Shown here: piece by piece, positions 46,607 to 57,578 of the stretch
How the letters are laid out: every line of letters begins with the position of its first letter
Position numbering within the stretch: position 1 is the stretch's first letter
Source of the DNA: Euonymus europaeus
Lineage: Eukaryota; Streptophyta; Magnoliopsida; Celastrales; Celastraceae
Direction: 5' to 3'
Assembly (NCBI GenBank): GCA_963580455.1
Contig: OY756968.1
Span: 6,671,544 to 6,735,543 of the forward strand
Length of the DNA: 64,000 nucleotides
Program-made: the position numbers and the translations under genes
Notes under the pieces: model-generated
What the model was told of the DNA's origin: nothing
The model's input: the letters and a program-made list of their open reading frames with translations, nothing else
The model's database searches: none

Positions 46607-46748
46607 CAGTTTTGTTCTTGAGTTCTGGATCTGTCTAGTTGCTTGATCCTCAACATTTTGTCACTTTTCCCCTTTTTCAGCTTTGTTCTTGAGTTCTGGA
46701 TCTGTGTAGTTGCTTGATCCTCAACATTTTGTCACTTTTCCCCTTTTA
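46607..46748. repeat. 71 bp tandem duplication across the LTR end
   Basis: The last ~57 bp of the 3' LTR plus 14 bp of flank (CTTTTCCCCTTTTT) are repeated once directly, at 46607-46677 and 46678-46748, with a few differences. So the second LTR tail is not a separate insertion. Confidence 0.85.
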
Positions 46749-47606
46749 TCCGATGCTAAATAATCAGTGAAAATAAGAAGTATATTGTTAAAATATATGT
46801 CCTGATACTTGCATTAATCAATTCATGAGAATGGAAAGTGGGGAACAAAGGTTCAGTCTAATACCCTATCTCACTTTCTTATTTTGGGATTGGGTTGTTG
46901 GACATTTGGATGTTTTGGAACTTCAGTTTCGTTGAAGGAAACCTTGGACATGTACCGAATTGCAAGATAAGTCGAACTGGGTGCATTTATTTGGATGCTG
47001 AAGATAGGGGGGGTGGGGGGTGAAGCCTAATTAACGTAATAAAATCACAAATTGAGGTGCTGATGATGTAAAATCAGATAACTTTTATTTACAGTTGTAT
47101 TCTGATGATTATTTTTTTGCATATTAGGTTGTCTGGGTTGGCAAGAAAAATCGTGTAGATGATGGTGAGAATTCCTCTGCTAATGCTCCTTGATCTGTTG
47201 AATATACAAGTACAGTTTTATTTTATTTTATTTTATATGCATCTGTTGAATTATATATTTTGTATGCATAGCGAAGACTGCAGGAGTAAAGCAAATTGTG
47301 TTAGTTGGATGATTGGATCTATGGGTGAAATAAACTCTAACCCAAACCTCCTTGGAAATGGAAATATATTGGTTAGTAGGCCTCTCTCACATTGTCTTCA
47401 AATAACTCCAATTCCTATTGCTTTTTAATGCTTTGCTTTTTGTTCGTCAGAATTGCGTTGTAGTTCTTCTTGGTCTTTGCTGGACTACTGATAGGACTTT
47501 GTTGTTCTCTACTTTCTGTCAGCCAAAAATGGAGCAGATAAACTTTAAGTAAAAACTAAAAGAATATTAGATTAATTTTACAACTTCTTCCATGCAGTGA
47601 AATTTA
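46749..47606 (+). other. Intergenic; possible 3'-terminal exon at 47128-47193
   Basis: After a good acceptor (TTTTTTTGCATATTAG) the plus strand at 47128-47193 reads VVWVGKKNRVDDGENSSANA then P and a stop. It looks like the last coding exon of a gene whose upstream exons would lie in or beyond the transposon block. I do not recognise it and found no matching exon upstream. The rest shows nothing. Confidence 0.3.
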
Positions 47607-49352
47607 TCAAATTTTCAAAGTTGTCTCAACTGAACTACACCCAAGAGTTTTAGTAATCTTTCTATGTTTCATCAATTCTCTAGATAGACTCACTTCTTCC
47701 CATCTACCTGCTCTAGCATATATGTTAGAAAGAAGAACGTAAACTCCACTGCCAAAAGGTTGTTGCAGCTCAGTTATGTGGCTTCTTAATCGGTCAGCTA
47801 AAGCGATATTTTCGTACATTTCACAGCCATTCAAAAGAGCACCCCATATAGCGACACTGGGTTCTGTTGGCATTTTCTGTAACAATCTCTCAGCCTCCTC
47901 AAGACGTCCTGCGCGACTCAAAAGATCAACCATGCAACCATAGTGCTCCACTGTTGGCACTATACCATAAACATCTGTCATTGAATTGAACAGCCTTTGA
48001 CCCTCTTCAACTAACCCAAGATGCCTACATGCACATAAGACACCAATATAAGTGATTTGGTCAGGAATGACAGTACCATTCTCTTGCATTCTTCTAAAGA
48101 CGACTAGGGCTTCCTCACCGTGTCCGTGCATAGCCAAACCAATGATCATGCTAGTCCATGCCATGACATCTTTGTCTTCCAGTTCATTGAAAACTTGTTG
48201 AGCACTTCTTACATCTCCAATTTTTGCATACATGTTAAGTAGAGCAGTAACAATAGCAGTATCTTCGTCAATGCTACTTTTTATCACACAAGCATGGAGA
48301 GCTTGTCCTAAAGCCAGAGCACCCCCATAGGCACAAGCATCAAATATACTAATAAAGGTAGCTTTTTCTGGCTCGAGCCCGACAGTTTTCATATCAAAGA
48401 AGAGGTCCAGTGCCTCCTTTGCCCGACCATACTGACTATACGCAGCAATCAAGGAATTCCATGCCACTGAGTTCCTTAGAGGCATTCCGTTGAACAGGTC
48501 TCTTGCCATTTTTAAGCTGCCACACTTTGCATACATGTCCAGAATTGCAGTTGCAAGAATCACATTGAAACGAGCAGGTGATACAAATGGATCAAATCCC
48601 AGTTTTCGGATATGATAATGAACCCATTTTCCAGTATCTATATCCCGGGTTCTTGCACAGGCAACCAGAACATTCACAATGGTAATCTCATTAGGCTCTA
48701 CATTCCAATGAAGCATTTCTTTGAAAACCGTTATGGCCTCCCTATTCTGGTTGTTATTTACAAAACCGCCAATCAAACTAGTCCAGGCCACCACATTCCA
48801 CTTGGGAATTTCATCGAACACTTTGCGGGCGAAATCCATATCTCCGCTGGATGCATACATATTGAGCAAACCTGTAGAGGCATATGCATCCACTTCAAAC
48901 CCAGTTTTCACAATGCTATTGTGGACACATCTTCCACAATCAGGATCGCAACATATTGAACAAGCTTTCAGTACAAAGGGAAATGTAAAATTATCCGGCA
49001 CATGACCCCTCTGTTGCATTTCTCTGTACAAAATCAAGGCCTCATATGGGCTGTCACTGCTAGAGTAACTTCTAATCATAGAGTTCCATATGTAGACACT
49101 AGGCTGATCAATCTGGTTGAAGACTAACTTGGCATAGTTGAGGTTACTGGATTCTGTTGTAGTGCAGAAATCAATCAGTCTACTCAATGGAATTATATTT
49201 TTAACCACTGTTGTGGTAATCATCAACCCATGTAGTTGTTTCAACTGACCAAAGGTTGTACAACTTTCTAAGAGAGAGAGAATGATTCTATAGTGTTTTT
49301 TCATGAACTTCTTGGTTAGTTCAAAAACACCATATGCTTTTAGCATAAACAA
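47607..49352 (-). CDS. Pentatricopeptide repeat protein, PLS subfamily, E type
   Basis: An intronless 581-codon frame, the usual structure of plant PPR genes. Such proteins bind organellar RNA, one base per repeat, in editing, splicing or stability. It has about a dozen P/L/S motifs from residue 40 on. Typical units are SVYIWNSMIRSYSSSDSPYE, NVVAWTSLIGGFVNNNQNRE, NSVAWNSLIAAYSQYGRAKE and DVMAWTSMIIGLAMHGHGEE. The C-terminus has an E motif (VAIWGALLNGCEMYENIALA, YVLLSNIYARAGRWEEV) and stops at about TLGCSSVE. There is no E+ or DYW deaminase domain, so if it edits RNA it needs a DYW partner. The N-terminus shows no clear targeting peptide; ATG 49352 is the first, with a second in-frame Met two codons on. 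The specific orthologue is unknown. Confidence 0.95.
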   Translation of the reverse strand: MFMLKAYGVFELTKKFMKKHYRIILSLLESCTTFGQLKQLHGLMITTTVVKNIIPLSRLIDFCTTTESSNLNYAKLVFNQIDQPSVYIWNSMIRSYSSSDSPYEALILYREMQQRGHVPDNFTFPFVLKACSICCDPDCGRCVHNSIVKTGFEVDAYASTGLLNMYASSGDMDFARKVFDEIPKWNVVAWTSLIGGFVNNNQNREAITVFKEMLHWNVEPNEITIVNVLVACARTRDIDTGKWVHYHIRKLGFDPFVSPARFNVILATAILDMYAKCGSLKMARDLFNGMPLRNSVAWNSLIAAYSQYGRAKEALDLFFDMKTVGLEPEKATFISIFDACAYGGALALGQALHACVIKSSIDEDTAIVTALLNMYAKIGDVRSAQQVFNELEDKDVMAWTSMIIGLAMHGHGEEALVVFRRMQENGTVIPDQITYIGVLCACRHLGLVEEGQRLFNSMTDVYGIVPTVEHYGCMVDLLSRAGRLEEAERLLQKMPTEPSVAIWGALLNGCEMYENIALADRLRSHITELQQPFGSGVYVLLSNIYARAGRWEEVSLSRELMKHRKITKTLGCSSVETTLKI

Positions 49353-49481
49353 TCTTTGGAAAATGCTATGATAGAAGTAGACGGGAGTAATGGTTCTACC
49401 TGTGACATATGGCAGTCAATGGCTCAATGCAATGCTTCAGATGGTCATCAACAAGCAACAATGTTTAAATTGCCTCCAAGT

Positions 49482-50144
49482 TTATGATGATCTTCTTTTA
49501 CGATTGCAATTGCCGCTCTTAATATTTTCTGGGATCGGTGAGAAAATTCCGATCTTTTGAACACATTTCCTCAGTTCCCCTTTCTTCAATCCTAAACACA
49601 CCAAAACCCCAAAACACCAAAACCCAAGGACCAAAATTTTAGCCCCTCTCCTCCACTCCTTGCCCAGAAAATCCCAAAATAAACCAAAACCAGAAATCCC
49701 CCAAAACAAGTCATTCCTTAGTTTTCTTCCCCAAAAATACCATAATCCAAACACCACCACAAACATTAAGAAGTCTAAATTCTTCTTTCTTCCTTTACTC
49801 CACCGATTGAAACCTCCTCCTCCAAAACCCTTCCGGAACCCCAATCTCTCTCCATTTCCGCCGGTGAATTCTCCAATGACCAGATCCAACGGCTGTGGTA
49901 TGATCTTCAGATTCGATGCGATAATTGGCAAGGAATCAAGCACGAATTTCGCAAGTTTTCTTGACCCAGATAGGCTTTTCTTCTTCCTTCCACAAATAAA
50001 CGGTTTTAGGATCTGGGTTTGGTTGAAGCTGAAAGTAACAGGCTGGGATTTTGGTGGGAAAGTGGTTGATTGATTACTCTCCTTTAAGAGTATAGAGTCC
50101 TCCAACAGAAAATACTGGGCGGTTGTGACGCTAGGCTTCTGCAT
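49482..50144 (-). CDS. Hypothetical membrane protein, 220 aa
   Basis: An open frame of 220 residues that I do not recognise with certainty. The N-terminal 60 residues are Ser/Thr/Lys-rich and could be an organelle-targeting region. Then comes a Gly-rich basic linker (FTGGNGERLGFRKGFGGGGF) and three aromatic-rich hydrophobic segments (NLDFLMFVVVFGLWYFW at about 128-144, DLFWGISGFGLFWDFL at about 150-165, AKILVLGFWCFGVLVCLGLK at about 173-192), probably membrane spans. A basic C-terminus follows (GNCNRKRRSS). It ends 130 bp upstream of the PPR start on the same strand. The opposite strand also has a Pro/Lys-rich open frame, which weakens the case, but the ordered membrane segments favour this strand. 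A chloroplast membrane protein is my guess only. Confidence 0.5.
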   Translation of the reverse strand: MQKPSVTTAQYFLLEDSILLKESNQSTTFPPKSQPVTFSFNQTQILKPFICGRKKKSLSGSRKLAKFVLDSLPIIASNLKIIPQPLDLVIGEFTGGNGERLGFRKGFGGGGFNRWSKGRKKNLDFLMFVVVFGLWYFWGRKLRNDLFWGISGFGLFWDFLGKEWRRGAKILVLGFWCFGVLVCLGLKKGELRKCVQKIGIFSPIPENIKSGNCNRKRRSS

Positions 50145-52666
50145 TCCAGACTATAACTACTGTTTACAAAATAGGTCGAACTTAAAATGAGTAGGAGCGA
50201 ACCAACCCAAGCGGTAAAGAAAGCTAATGATGATGAATAGACAGAATTACCCATTCGTTGGTGTGTTCGTTTGATAGTATATTTGATAGCGTATAAACTG
50301 ACGGATAAGCTGTATAGCATATAAGTTATCAAATAATCTGTGTGTTATTCAGTAAAGCGTAAATTTTAATAGCGTATAAACTGTCAATTTACTATTAGGG
50401 GTATGTAAATTAGTTTATTAATGAAATAAGAACTATCAAATATAGGTTTTGTTGGAAAGAACTTCATTCGTTAAGTTTGAGAGAACAGAGACAAAATGGG
50501 AAATTGAGAATTTTTTTTTGATATATGACTGATGTGATTGTTGACCAATGAAATTGAACTAATAAGCTACCTAGCTCATAAGCTGAGCATATAAGCTAAT
50601 ATAGCCTCCGTTTGTTTCAGAGTATAAGCTAACTTATACTCTGTCCCCATACTCTCAGACACTCTCAGCTTTTACGTTTTACGTTTGTTTGTTAACGGGT
50701 CTTCATTCTGGGGTACTGGCACATATCTACTAGATTGTTTTAAAACGTTAATAAAATCATCTAAAATCGTTTATCTCTTAATCAATTAAAATCGTTATTT
50801 TAAAAAGGGAAAATTGGAGATAAGTCACTCATTTGAAAGTTTTGTTATAATAAGGACACTTCAATAAGTTGTGTTTTAATAAGTCCAATAAAATTAAATC
50901 AATATTCAAAAAAACACAAAAGTTATTAACATTTATTTTATTGGCTGAAATACCCTCATCTTCTCTATTTGACACCAAAATTTGAGATTCCTCCTCCGGC
51001 GACTATTTTGGCCTGTCAATAGGTGGAAATGGTGTGCCTAAGTTTGGGTAACACTGCCATGGTAGTGGTTTATGGCAGCTGCGTCTCCAACAACCGGATC
51101 TAACACTTTTCTTCACGGTTGACCACGACTTCAAGGTCAAAATTTAGTGGAATCAGTAGTTGACGGCGGAAAATGATGATTGGGGTCGGTCATGGTGCTC
51201 CGACGCTTCATTTTGGTTGGTCGGCCACTTTGATTGGTGGCCGAATGATGGTGGTCCTCCATAACCATAGATCTGCGAATATGTTATCTGTTTTGACCTA
51301 GTGATATGTTATCTGTTTCTCACATATATCTTATTTTTACAGAATTATGTGTGGTAGGTGTAGGAAGTTAGGAAAGCGCGATAAAAAAGTATGTAATGTT
51401 GTCATCTTATTTTTTATGATATTTTTGTTGGATTTAATGATTGTATTCATGAACATGTAATTTTTTATTATCATAGATAACATTTTAAAAAAAAATAATA
51501 ATAATTATGGATTGCTTATGATATATGTTATTGGTACATTATTGGGAAGGTGAGATTGATTTAATTTAATTTTGTTATGTGTTTATAACATATTTCATTC
51601 GAAAATTTATAGCAGATTTCGTAAGGGTGAAACATATAACATTGTGGGGGGAAACAAAACAGATAAAATTTTAACAGATCCAAACCAAATAACATATAAA
51701 CAGATCCAAAATAAATCTATCATAACAAGAGCAAGGAGAAAAATAAAATCCAAAGAAGAATAAATTAACACATCTTTTCGGATATAACATTAGCATATCT
51801 GAAACAAATATAATTTTAATAGATACAATATCATATATTGAAGATAGATCAGTGCCTTTTTATTTTTCATTATACATATATATATGATAACAAACACAAT
51901 GAAAAAATAAAATACAAAAAAGAAGAATAAATATTATACATTTTTTCAGATATAACTTAAATAGATCCAAAACATATATAATATTGACAGATCTGAAATA
52001 ATATACAATATCAAAACTCTGCTTTGAAGATTTGTCCTATAGCAAATGAAGGAAAAAATAAGCTCAAATCTCTGTAGCAAAAAAGAAAAATAATTATTGA
52101 TCTACGTCACAAGCGAAATAAGAAGAGAGAAGAGGCAACGATCAAGAAAGAACAGAGAAGATTTTCGGAGGAGGAGATTGACGGAAAGAAGAAGAAGACG
52201 AGGAGGAGGCGGAAGAGATCAGCGTGTTAGAGTGATATACTTGAGGTTAAAAATGACACTATCTTGTTTTATGAGAGGTATTTTAGTTAACACAAAAGCT
52301 CTATTTGTCCTTATGTGTAAATTCCCCTTTTTCTAATCATCCAATATCAATATTCTATCAAATATGATGATATGAACATTTTGTTATGCATTGATTAAGA
52401 ATAATTTCAGGCAAATAAGTAAAGGTAGAAAGAAAATTCCAAGTGTGTAACCCCATTACATTACATCATATAAGATTAGAAAAAAAGTACACTTGATAAA
52501 CATCAGAAAAAGACCTAGAAAAGAAAAGAAAAACCTGGTCGTGTTGCAACAATCTCTGAGCCAATATATACCTATGCCAATTTTATCAATATATAGGCTG
52601 TCATTTCAAAACAAGTTTCTTCATTGACGATGAGGAAAAATTCAAATCGTTTCAGTTATATGCGCA
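50145..52666. other. Intergenic; possible MITE at 50240-50630
   Basis: No gene recognised. 50250-50340 (GTGTTCGTTTGATAGTATA, ATAAGCTGTATAGCATATAA) and 50560-50640 (CTCATAAGCTGAGCATATAA, CCTCCGTTTGTTTC) contain similar AAGCT/CATATAAG words, partly inverted, as in some hAT-type MITEs, but I could not fix ends or a target duplication. The rest is AT-rich. An Arg-rich open frame at 52097-52336 is low-complexity GA-rich sequence. Confidence 0.4.
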
Positions 52667-52853
52667 TTACATAGATTTGAGCAGGGGAGGAGAATGAGAT
52701 CCTTTCGCTTTCTTCCTCTTTCCCATTTCATGGTCTTTTTCTTTTGTAGGTTTCTTGAATAAAGGGAGCTTTTCGAGTATTCTCTCTGTGGATTTGGTGT
52801 TTGACCACTTCAGGGCAAAGACGATGTTGCTAATGATGGATTTATCTTCGGAT
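52667..52853 (-). pseudogene. Possible C-terminal exon of a broken gene
   Basis: The minus strand reads SEDKSIISNIVFALKWSNTK, STERILEKLPLFKKP and then a Lys-rich end KEKDHEMGKRKKAKGSHSPP to a stop at 52667. A TGA lies one codon upstream of SED. The other frame continues upstream as HIQADLKGKYDPKINPS, so a frameshift is likely. I do not recognise the family. The Copia element at 53155 lies about 300 bp upstream and may have separated it from the rest. Confidence 0.3.
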
Positions 52854-53154
52854 CATATTTTCCTTTCAGATCTGCCTGTATGTGGACTTCAATGGCCTAA
52901 TCTCAAGATTTGATTGCTTTTAAAGATGAGAATGATGTTTATGCTGATATGAAGTTGTTTGTTGTCTCAATCTTTCCTCCGTATGAAGACTGAAACTCTT
53001 TGTTTTTGTGTTTTTTGTTGTTTCTTTACTAAGTCAGTTCTATCTCGATATAGTCTCTTGGGTGTTTTGACATTTCAAATGTATAGTTTTGCTTTATTCG
53101 GAGCTTGCTCCTTTCTGTGGAGTGAATTTTTTTTCCTTCACTATGTGTAAGTAT

Positions 53155-53443
53155 TGTTAAGTTGGATACTATTATTATTTAGTTATTGGGTTGGGCTTAG
53201 TCCATAGGCTTTGTGTGTTGGGCTGGTTGGTAGGTTTATACCAAAAAGAGGGGATATATATTTGAGTTGTCCCATGTAACCCTTAGAACTGATTGAGCTA
53301 AAATTAGTATATTGCAGCCGTCGTGAACGTAGGCATCATTGGCCGAACCACGTTAAAATCCTGTGTCAATTTTGTTTTTGATTCTTGCTTGGTGCGTGTG
53401 TGTGATTCTTGATTGTTGCTGATTATTGAACTGTGGCGTTACA
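53155..53443 (+). repeat. 5' LTR of the 53-58 kb Copia element
   Basis: 289 bp, with TGTTAAGTTGGATACT at the start and GGCGTTACA at the end. It includes AGAGGGGATATATATTTGAG, a plausible TATA region, and a CCGAACCACGTTAAAATCC block typical of Copia R/U5. Confidence 0.95.
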
Positions 53444-53444
53444 A

Positions 53445-53460
53445 TTGGTATCGAAGCAGG
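53445..53460 (+). promoter_or_regulatory. Primer binding site of the 53-58 kb element
   Basis: TTGGTATCGAAGCAGG, one base after the LTR. TGGTATC and AGC match the initiator tRNA-Met complement (TGGTATCAGAGC) with a short mismatch in the middle. Confidence 0.8.
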
Positions 53461-53587
53461 TTGTTATTTCAGAAGTACTGTTCACGGAGGGTACTATTCA
53501 CAGTTTTTTGTGTTTTGTATCTGCTGGGTACTTGGTCAAAAATATTGTGATTTAGGGGTACAGTGTTCACTGATTGCGTAGAAAGCT

Positions 53588-56500
53588 ATGGCTACCGATG
53601 AAGTGAAAGTTGCTGGGTTTGAGAAATTTGATGGTACCGACTTCGCATATTGGCGTATGCAGATTGAGGATTTCTTGTATGGGAAGAAGTTACACCTGCC
53701 TCTTCTTGGTAAGCAACCGGAAAAGATGCTCGATGACGAGTGGAAGCTTTTAGACAGACAAGTGTTAGGAGTTATTCGATTAACTTTAACACGGAGTGTT
53801 GCTCACAATGTTGCTAAGGCGGCAACTACGAAGGAACTTATGGATACATTGTCAGAGATGTATGAGACGCCGACTGCGAATCACAAAGTTCACTTGATGA
53901 AAAAGTTGTTCAATTTGAAGATGCAAGAAGATACTCCTGTTGCAAAACACTTGAATGAATTTAATGATATTGTGAATCAGTTGGAGTCAGTTGAGATTGT
54001 CTTTGAAGATGAAGTGCGGGCATTGATCGTCTTGGCATCTTTGCCAAATAGCTGGGAGACTATGAGAACAGCAGTGAGCAACTCTACTGGTAAACAGAAA
54101 CTTACCTATGGTGCTGTGAGAGATGAAATTCTGAGTGAAGAATCCAGAAGAAAGGATGCCGGAGAATCCTCAAATTCTGGGTCAGCCTTGAATGTGAATG
54201 ACAGAGGCAGACAGTCAGATAGAGATAGACAGTCAGATAGGAATTCTGGTCGCAGCAAATCTAGGTCAGGGAGAGGTAAAAGTAAACCCCGTTCTGGGAA
54301 GAAACAAGATGGTTGTTGGCATTGCGGCAAGCAAGGTCACATTAAGAAGAACTGTTGGTCTTTAAAGAAAGAAGACAACGAGAAAGACGATGTCAATGCA
54401 GTAACCGATGATATACATGATGCTTTGTTGTTATCTGTTGATTCAAACTCTGATTCTTGGGTTCTGGATTCAGGGGCTTCTTTTCATACTACGGCACACC
54501 AAGAGATCATGCAGAACTATGTGGCTGGTGATTTTGGGAAGGTGTACTTAGCTGACGGTGAAGAGCTGAAGATTGTCGGTATGGGAGAAGTCAGAATCAA
54601 GAGTTCGAATGGTTCAGTTTGGGTTTTGCAGAAGGTCAGAGATGTTCCGCAGTTGAAGAAAAATTTGATTTCAGTAGGTCAGTTGGATGACAGTGGGTAT
54701 TCTGTTAGATTTGGTGCTAGTGCGTGGTCAGTGACAAAGGGGGCAATGGTTGTTGCTCGAGGCAAGAAGACTGACACTCTATATATGAATTCCAATTGCA
54801 CTGGTACTATTGCTGTTGCAGAAGGACTGAGTAACTCAACACTTTGGCATGGGAGACTTGGTCATATGAGTCTGAAGGGCATGAAGGAACTTGTGTCAAA
54901 GGGAAAGCTTCCTGGAGTTCAGAAAGTTCATATTGACATGTGTGAGAGTTGTATTATGGGGAAGTAGAAGAAACTCAGTTTTCTAACAGGAGGAAGAACA
55001 CTAAGGAAGAACAAGCTTGACTTAGTACATACTGATGTGTGGGGGCCTTCTCCAGTTACTTCTCTTGGTGGCTCCAGGTATTATGTTACTTTTATTGATG
55101 ACTGCAGCAGAAAATTATGGGTTTATTTTATGAAAAATAAATCTGATTTATTTGGTATATTCAAGAAGTGGAGAGCTCTTGTTGAGACTGAAACAGGTTT
55201 GAAATTAAAGTGTTTGAGATCTGACAATGGTGGAGAATATGTTGATAGTGGTTTCAGGGAGTTTTGTGCTACACATGGGATTAGGATGGAGAGAACTATC
55301 CCAAGAACACCACAACAGAATGGTGTTGCAGAACGCATGAACAGAACTATCAACGAGCGTGCTAGAAGTATGAGAATTCATTCGGGGTTGCCTAAAATGT
55401 TTTGGGCCGATGCGGTTAACACCGCGGCTTATCTCATTAATCGTAGTCCGTCCGTCCCACTAGAGAATAAGCTGCCCGAAGAAGTTTGGAGTGGTAAAGA
55501 GGTAAAACTTTCACACCTTAGAGTGTTTGGATGTGTTTCTTATGTACATGTTGACTCTGATAATCGCAGCAAGCTTGATGCTAAATCAAGGAAGTGCTTC
55601 TTTATTGGTTATGGAGATGAGCAGTTTGGCTATCGATTTTGGGATGATCAGAATCGAAAGATTATCAGAAGTCGGAATGTGATCTTTCATGAGAGCGTGA
55701 TGTACAAAGACAAGCCTGATGAAAATGTGAAAGAAGTAGATAAGCCTGAAACTGTTCATATTGGTATTCCTGAGTCTACATCAGTTGAGCAGGAAGTAGG
55801 CATTCCTGTCATTCCACAAGATGTTGATGATGAACTGACCACTCCTCCAATTACTCTACGGAGGTCTACTAGAACTGTAAGAGTTCCTGATCGTTATTCT
55901 CCTTCTTTACATTATATCTTGTTGACTGATAATGGTGAGCCAGAAAGCTTTGTAGAAGCTAAACAAGATGTGAATGTGAAGAAGTGGGAGTTGGCTATGA
56001 AAGAAGAGATGGATTCTTTGATGAAGAATCAGACTTGGGAGTTAGTAAAACTTAAAGCAGAAAAGAAGGCTTTGCACAACAAATGGGTGTACCGGGTCAA
56101 GACAGAACATGATGGCAGTAAACGGTACAAGGCCAGACTTGTTGTGAAAGGTTTCGAACAAAAGTATGGCATCGATTATTCTAAAATTTTCTCTCCTGTT
56201 GTAAAGATGTCTACGATCAGAATGGTACTGGGAATTGTGGCTAGTGAGAATTTACATCTGGAGCAACTAGATGTAAAGACGGCTTTTCTCCATGGTGAAT
56301 TGGATGAAGTAATTTACATGCATCAGCCAGAAGGGTTCTCAGTACAGGGAAAAGAAAAACTTATTTGTAAACTGAAGAAGAGCTTGTATGGTTTGAAGCA
56401 GGCTCCAAGACAATGGAATTTGAAGTTTGACAACTTTATGATCAGTTCAGGTTACACCAGAAGTGAGCAAGATCATTGTTGCTATTTTAAACGGTTTGAT

Positions 56501-57487
56501 GACTCATACATTATTTTGCTGTTGTATGTCGATGACATGTTGATTGCAGGATCAAGCATCAAGGAGATTAATAATCTGAAACAGCAGCTGTCAAGCCAAT
56601 TTGAAATGAAGGATTTGGGGAATGCAAAGAAAATCCTTGGAATGAAAATTGCGAGAGATAGAACCAAAGGTTTTTTAAAACTTTCTCAATCTGAGTATGT
56701 GATGAAAGTTTTGAGCAGGTTCAATATGGACAAAGCGAAGCCAGTCGCTACACCTTTGGGGAGTCATTTCAAGCTATGCAAAGATCAATCACCTAGGAGT
56801 GATGAAGAGTGGGAGCAAATGAGTAAGGTTCCTTATGCTTCTGCTATTGGTTCCCTTATGTATGCTATGATCTGCACTAGGCCAGATATTGCTCATGCAG
56901 TGGGAGTAGTCAGCAGGTATATGAGTAATCCAGGAAAGAAGCACTGGGAGGCTGTGAAATAGATTATGAGATACTTGTGTGGAACTGTAGATCATGGGTT
57001 AACTTTTACTTCAGGGGAATTAAAGCTGGAAGGGTTTGTAGATGCTGATTTGGCTGGTGACTTTGACAGTTGCAAGAGCACTACAGGCTATATTTTTACC
57101 TTGGCAGGTACTGCTGTTTCTTGGAGTTCTAAGTTACAGAAGGTTGTTGCTTTATCTTCTACTGAAGCTGAATATGTTGTGATAACAGAAGCTGCAAAGG
57201 AGATGGAGTGGATGCAAGAATTGATGGAAGAGTTGGGAAAAGGAAATGGTAAGGGTGTTCTCTACAGTGATAGTCAGAGTGGTATCTTCCTTGCCAAGAA
57301 TCCTGCTTTCCATTCAAATACTAAACACATTCGAAGGAGATATCATTATATCCGCCAAGTTCTCAAGGAAGGTTTGTTGAAGCTTGAGAAGGTGTGTGGG
57401 AATGAAAACCCGGCGGATGCTTTGACGAAGAGTGTGACGGTTGGTAAGCTGGAGCTGTGCAAGACTTCAGTTGTTCTTCTAGCTTGA
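53588..57487 (+). pseudogene. Copia Gag-Pol polyprotein, two amber codons
   Basis: ATG 53588 opens MATDEVKVAGFEKFDGTDFA. The frame runs 1300 codons to TGA 57487 without a frameshift, interrupted only by TAG at 54965-54967 and TAG at 56960-56962. Domains: Gag with UBN2-like block and one zinc knuckle CWHCGKQGHIKKNC (54313); protease WVLDSGASFHTT; integrase HHCC (LWHGRLGHM with CESC), then HTDVWGPS, RSDNGGEY and QQNGVAERMN; RT with LLLYVDDMLIAGS; RNase H with LSSTEAEYV, YSDSQSGIFLAKNPAFHS and ENPADALTK. The first TAG lies at the Gln-like position after CIMGK, the second at the Trp-like position in HWEAVK-IMRYL. Both can be explained by C-to-T change. It would make a Gag-protease product but not full Pol. 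Confidence 0.95.
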
Positions 57488-57578
57488 AGATGGAGATTAA
57501 GGCTGCGTGTTGGTGTCAGTAGTGGTGTTACTGATGTAACTGTTCTTACAGTTTCTTGATAGTATCCAAGTGGGAGAT

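Larger units (their letters stand above)
43969..46663 (+). mobile_element. Copia element, internally deleted, 2.7 kb
   Basis: LTRs at 43969-44198 (230 bp) and 46432-46663 (232 bp) begin TGATGCCCAAACGAC and end CATTTTGTCA. They differ at several sites by eye. The primer site TGATATCAGAGGG follows the 5' LTR and a purine tract (GCGGGGA) precedes the 3' LTR. Inside are a gag remnant and an RNase H remnant; integrase and nearly all RT are deleted. Flanking 5-mers AGTGA and CTTTT do not match, so the target duplication is lost or the element is recombinant. Confidence 0.88.

Noticed and set aside
49660..50073. Pro/Lys-rich 137-codon frame on the plus strand
   Set aside because: Low-complexity antisense of the 220-codon frame; no domain order.
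52097..52336. Arg-rich 79-codon frame
   Set aside because: Comes from GA-rich low-complexity DNA; no homology recognised and no leader or splice context.
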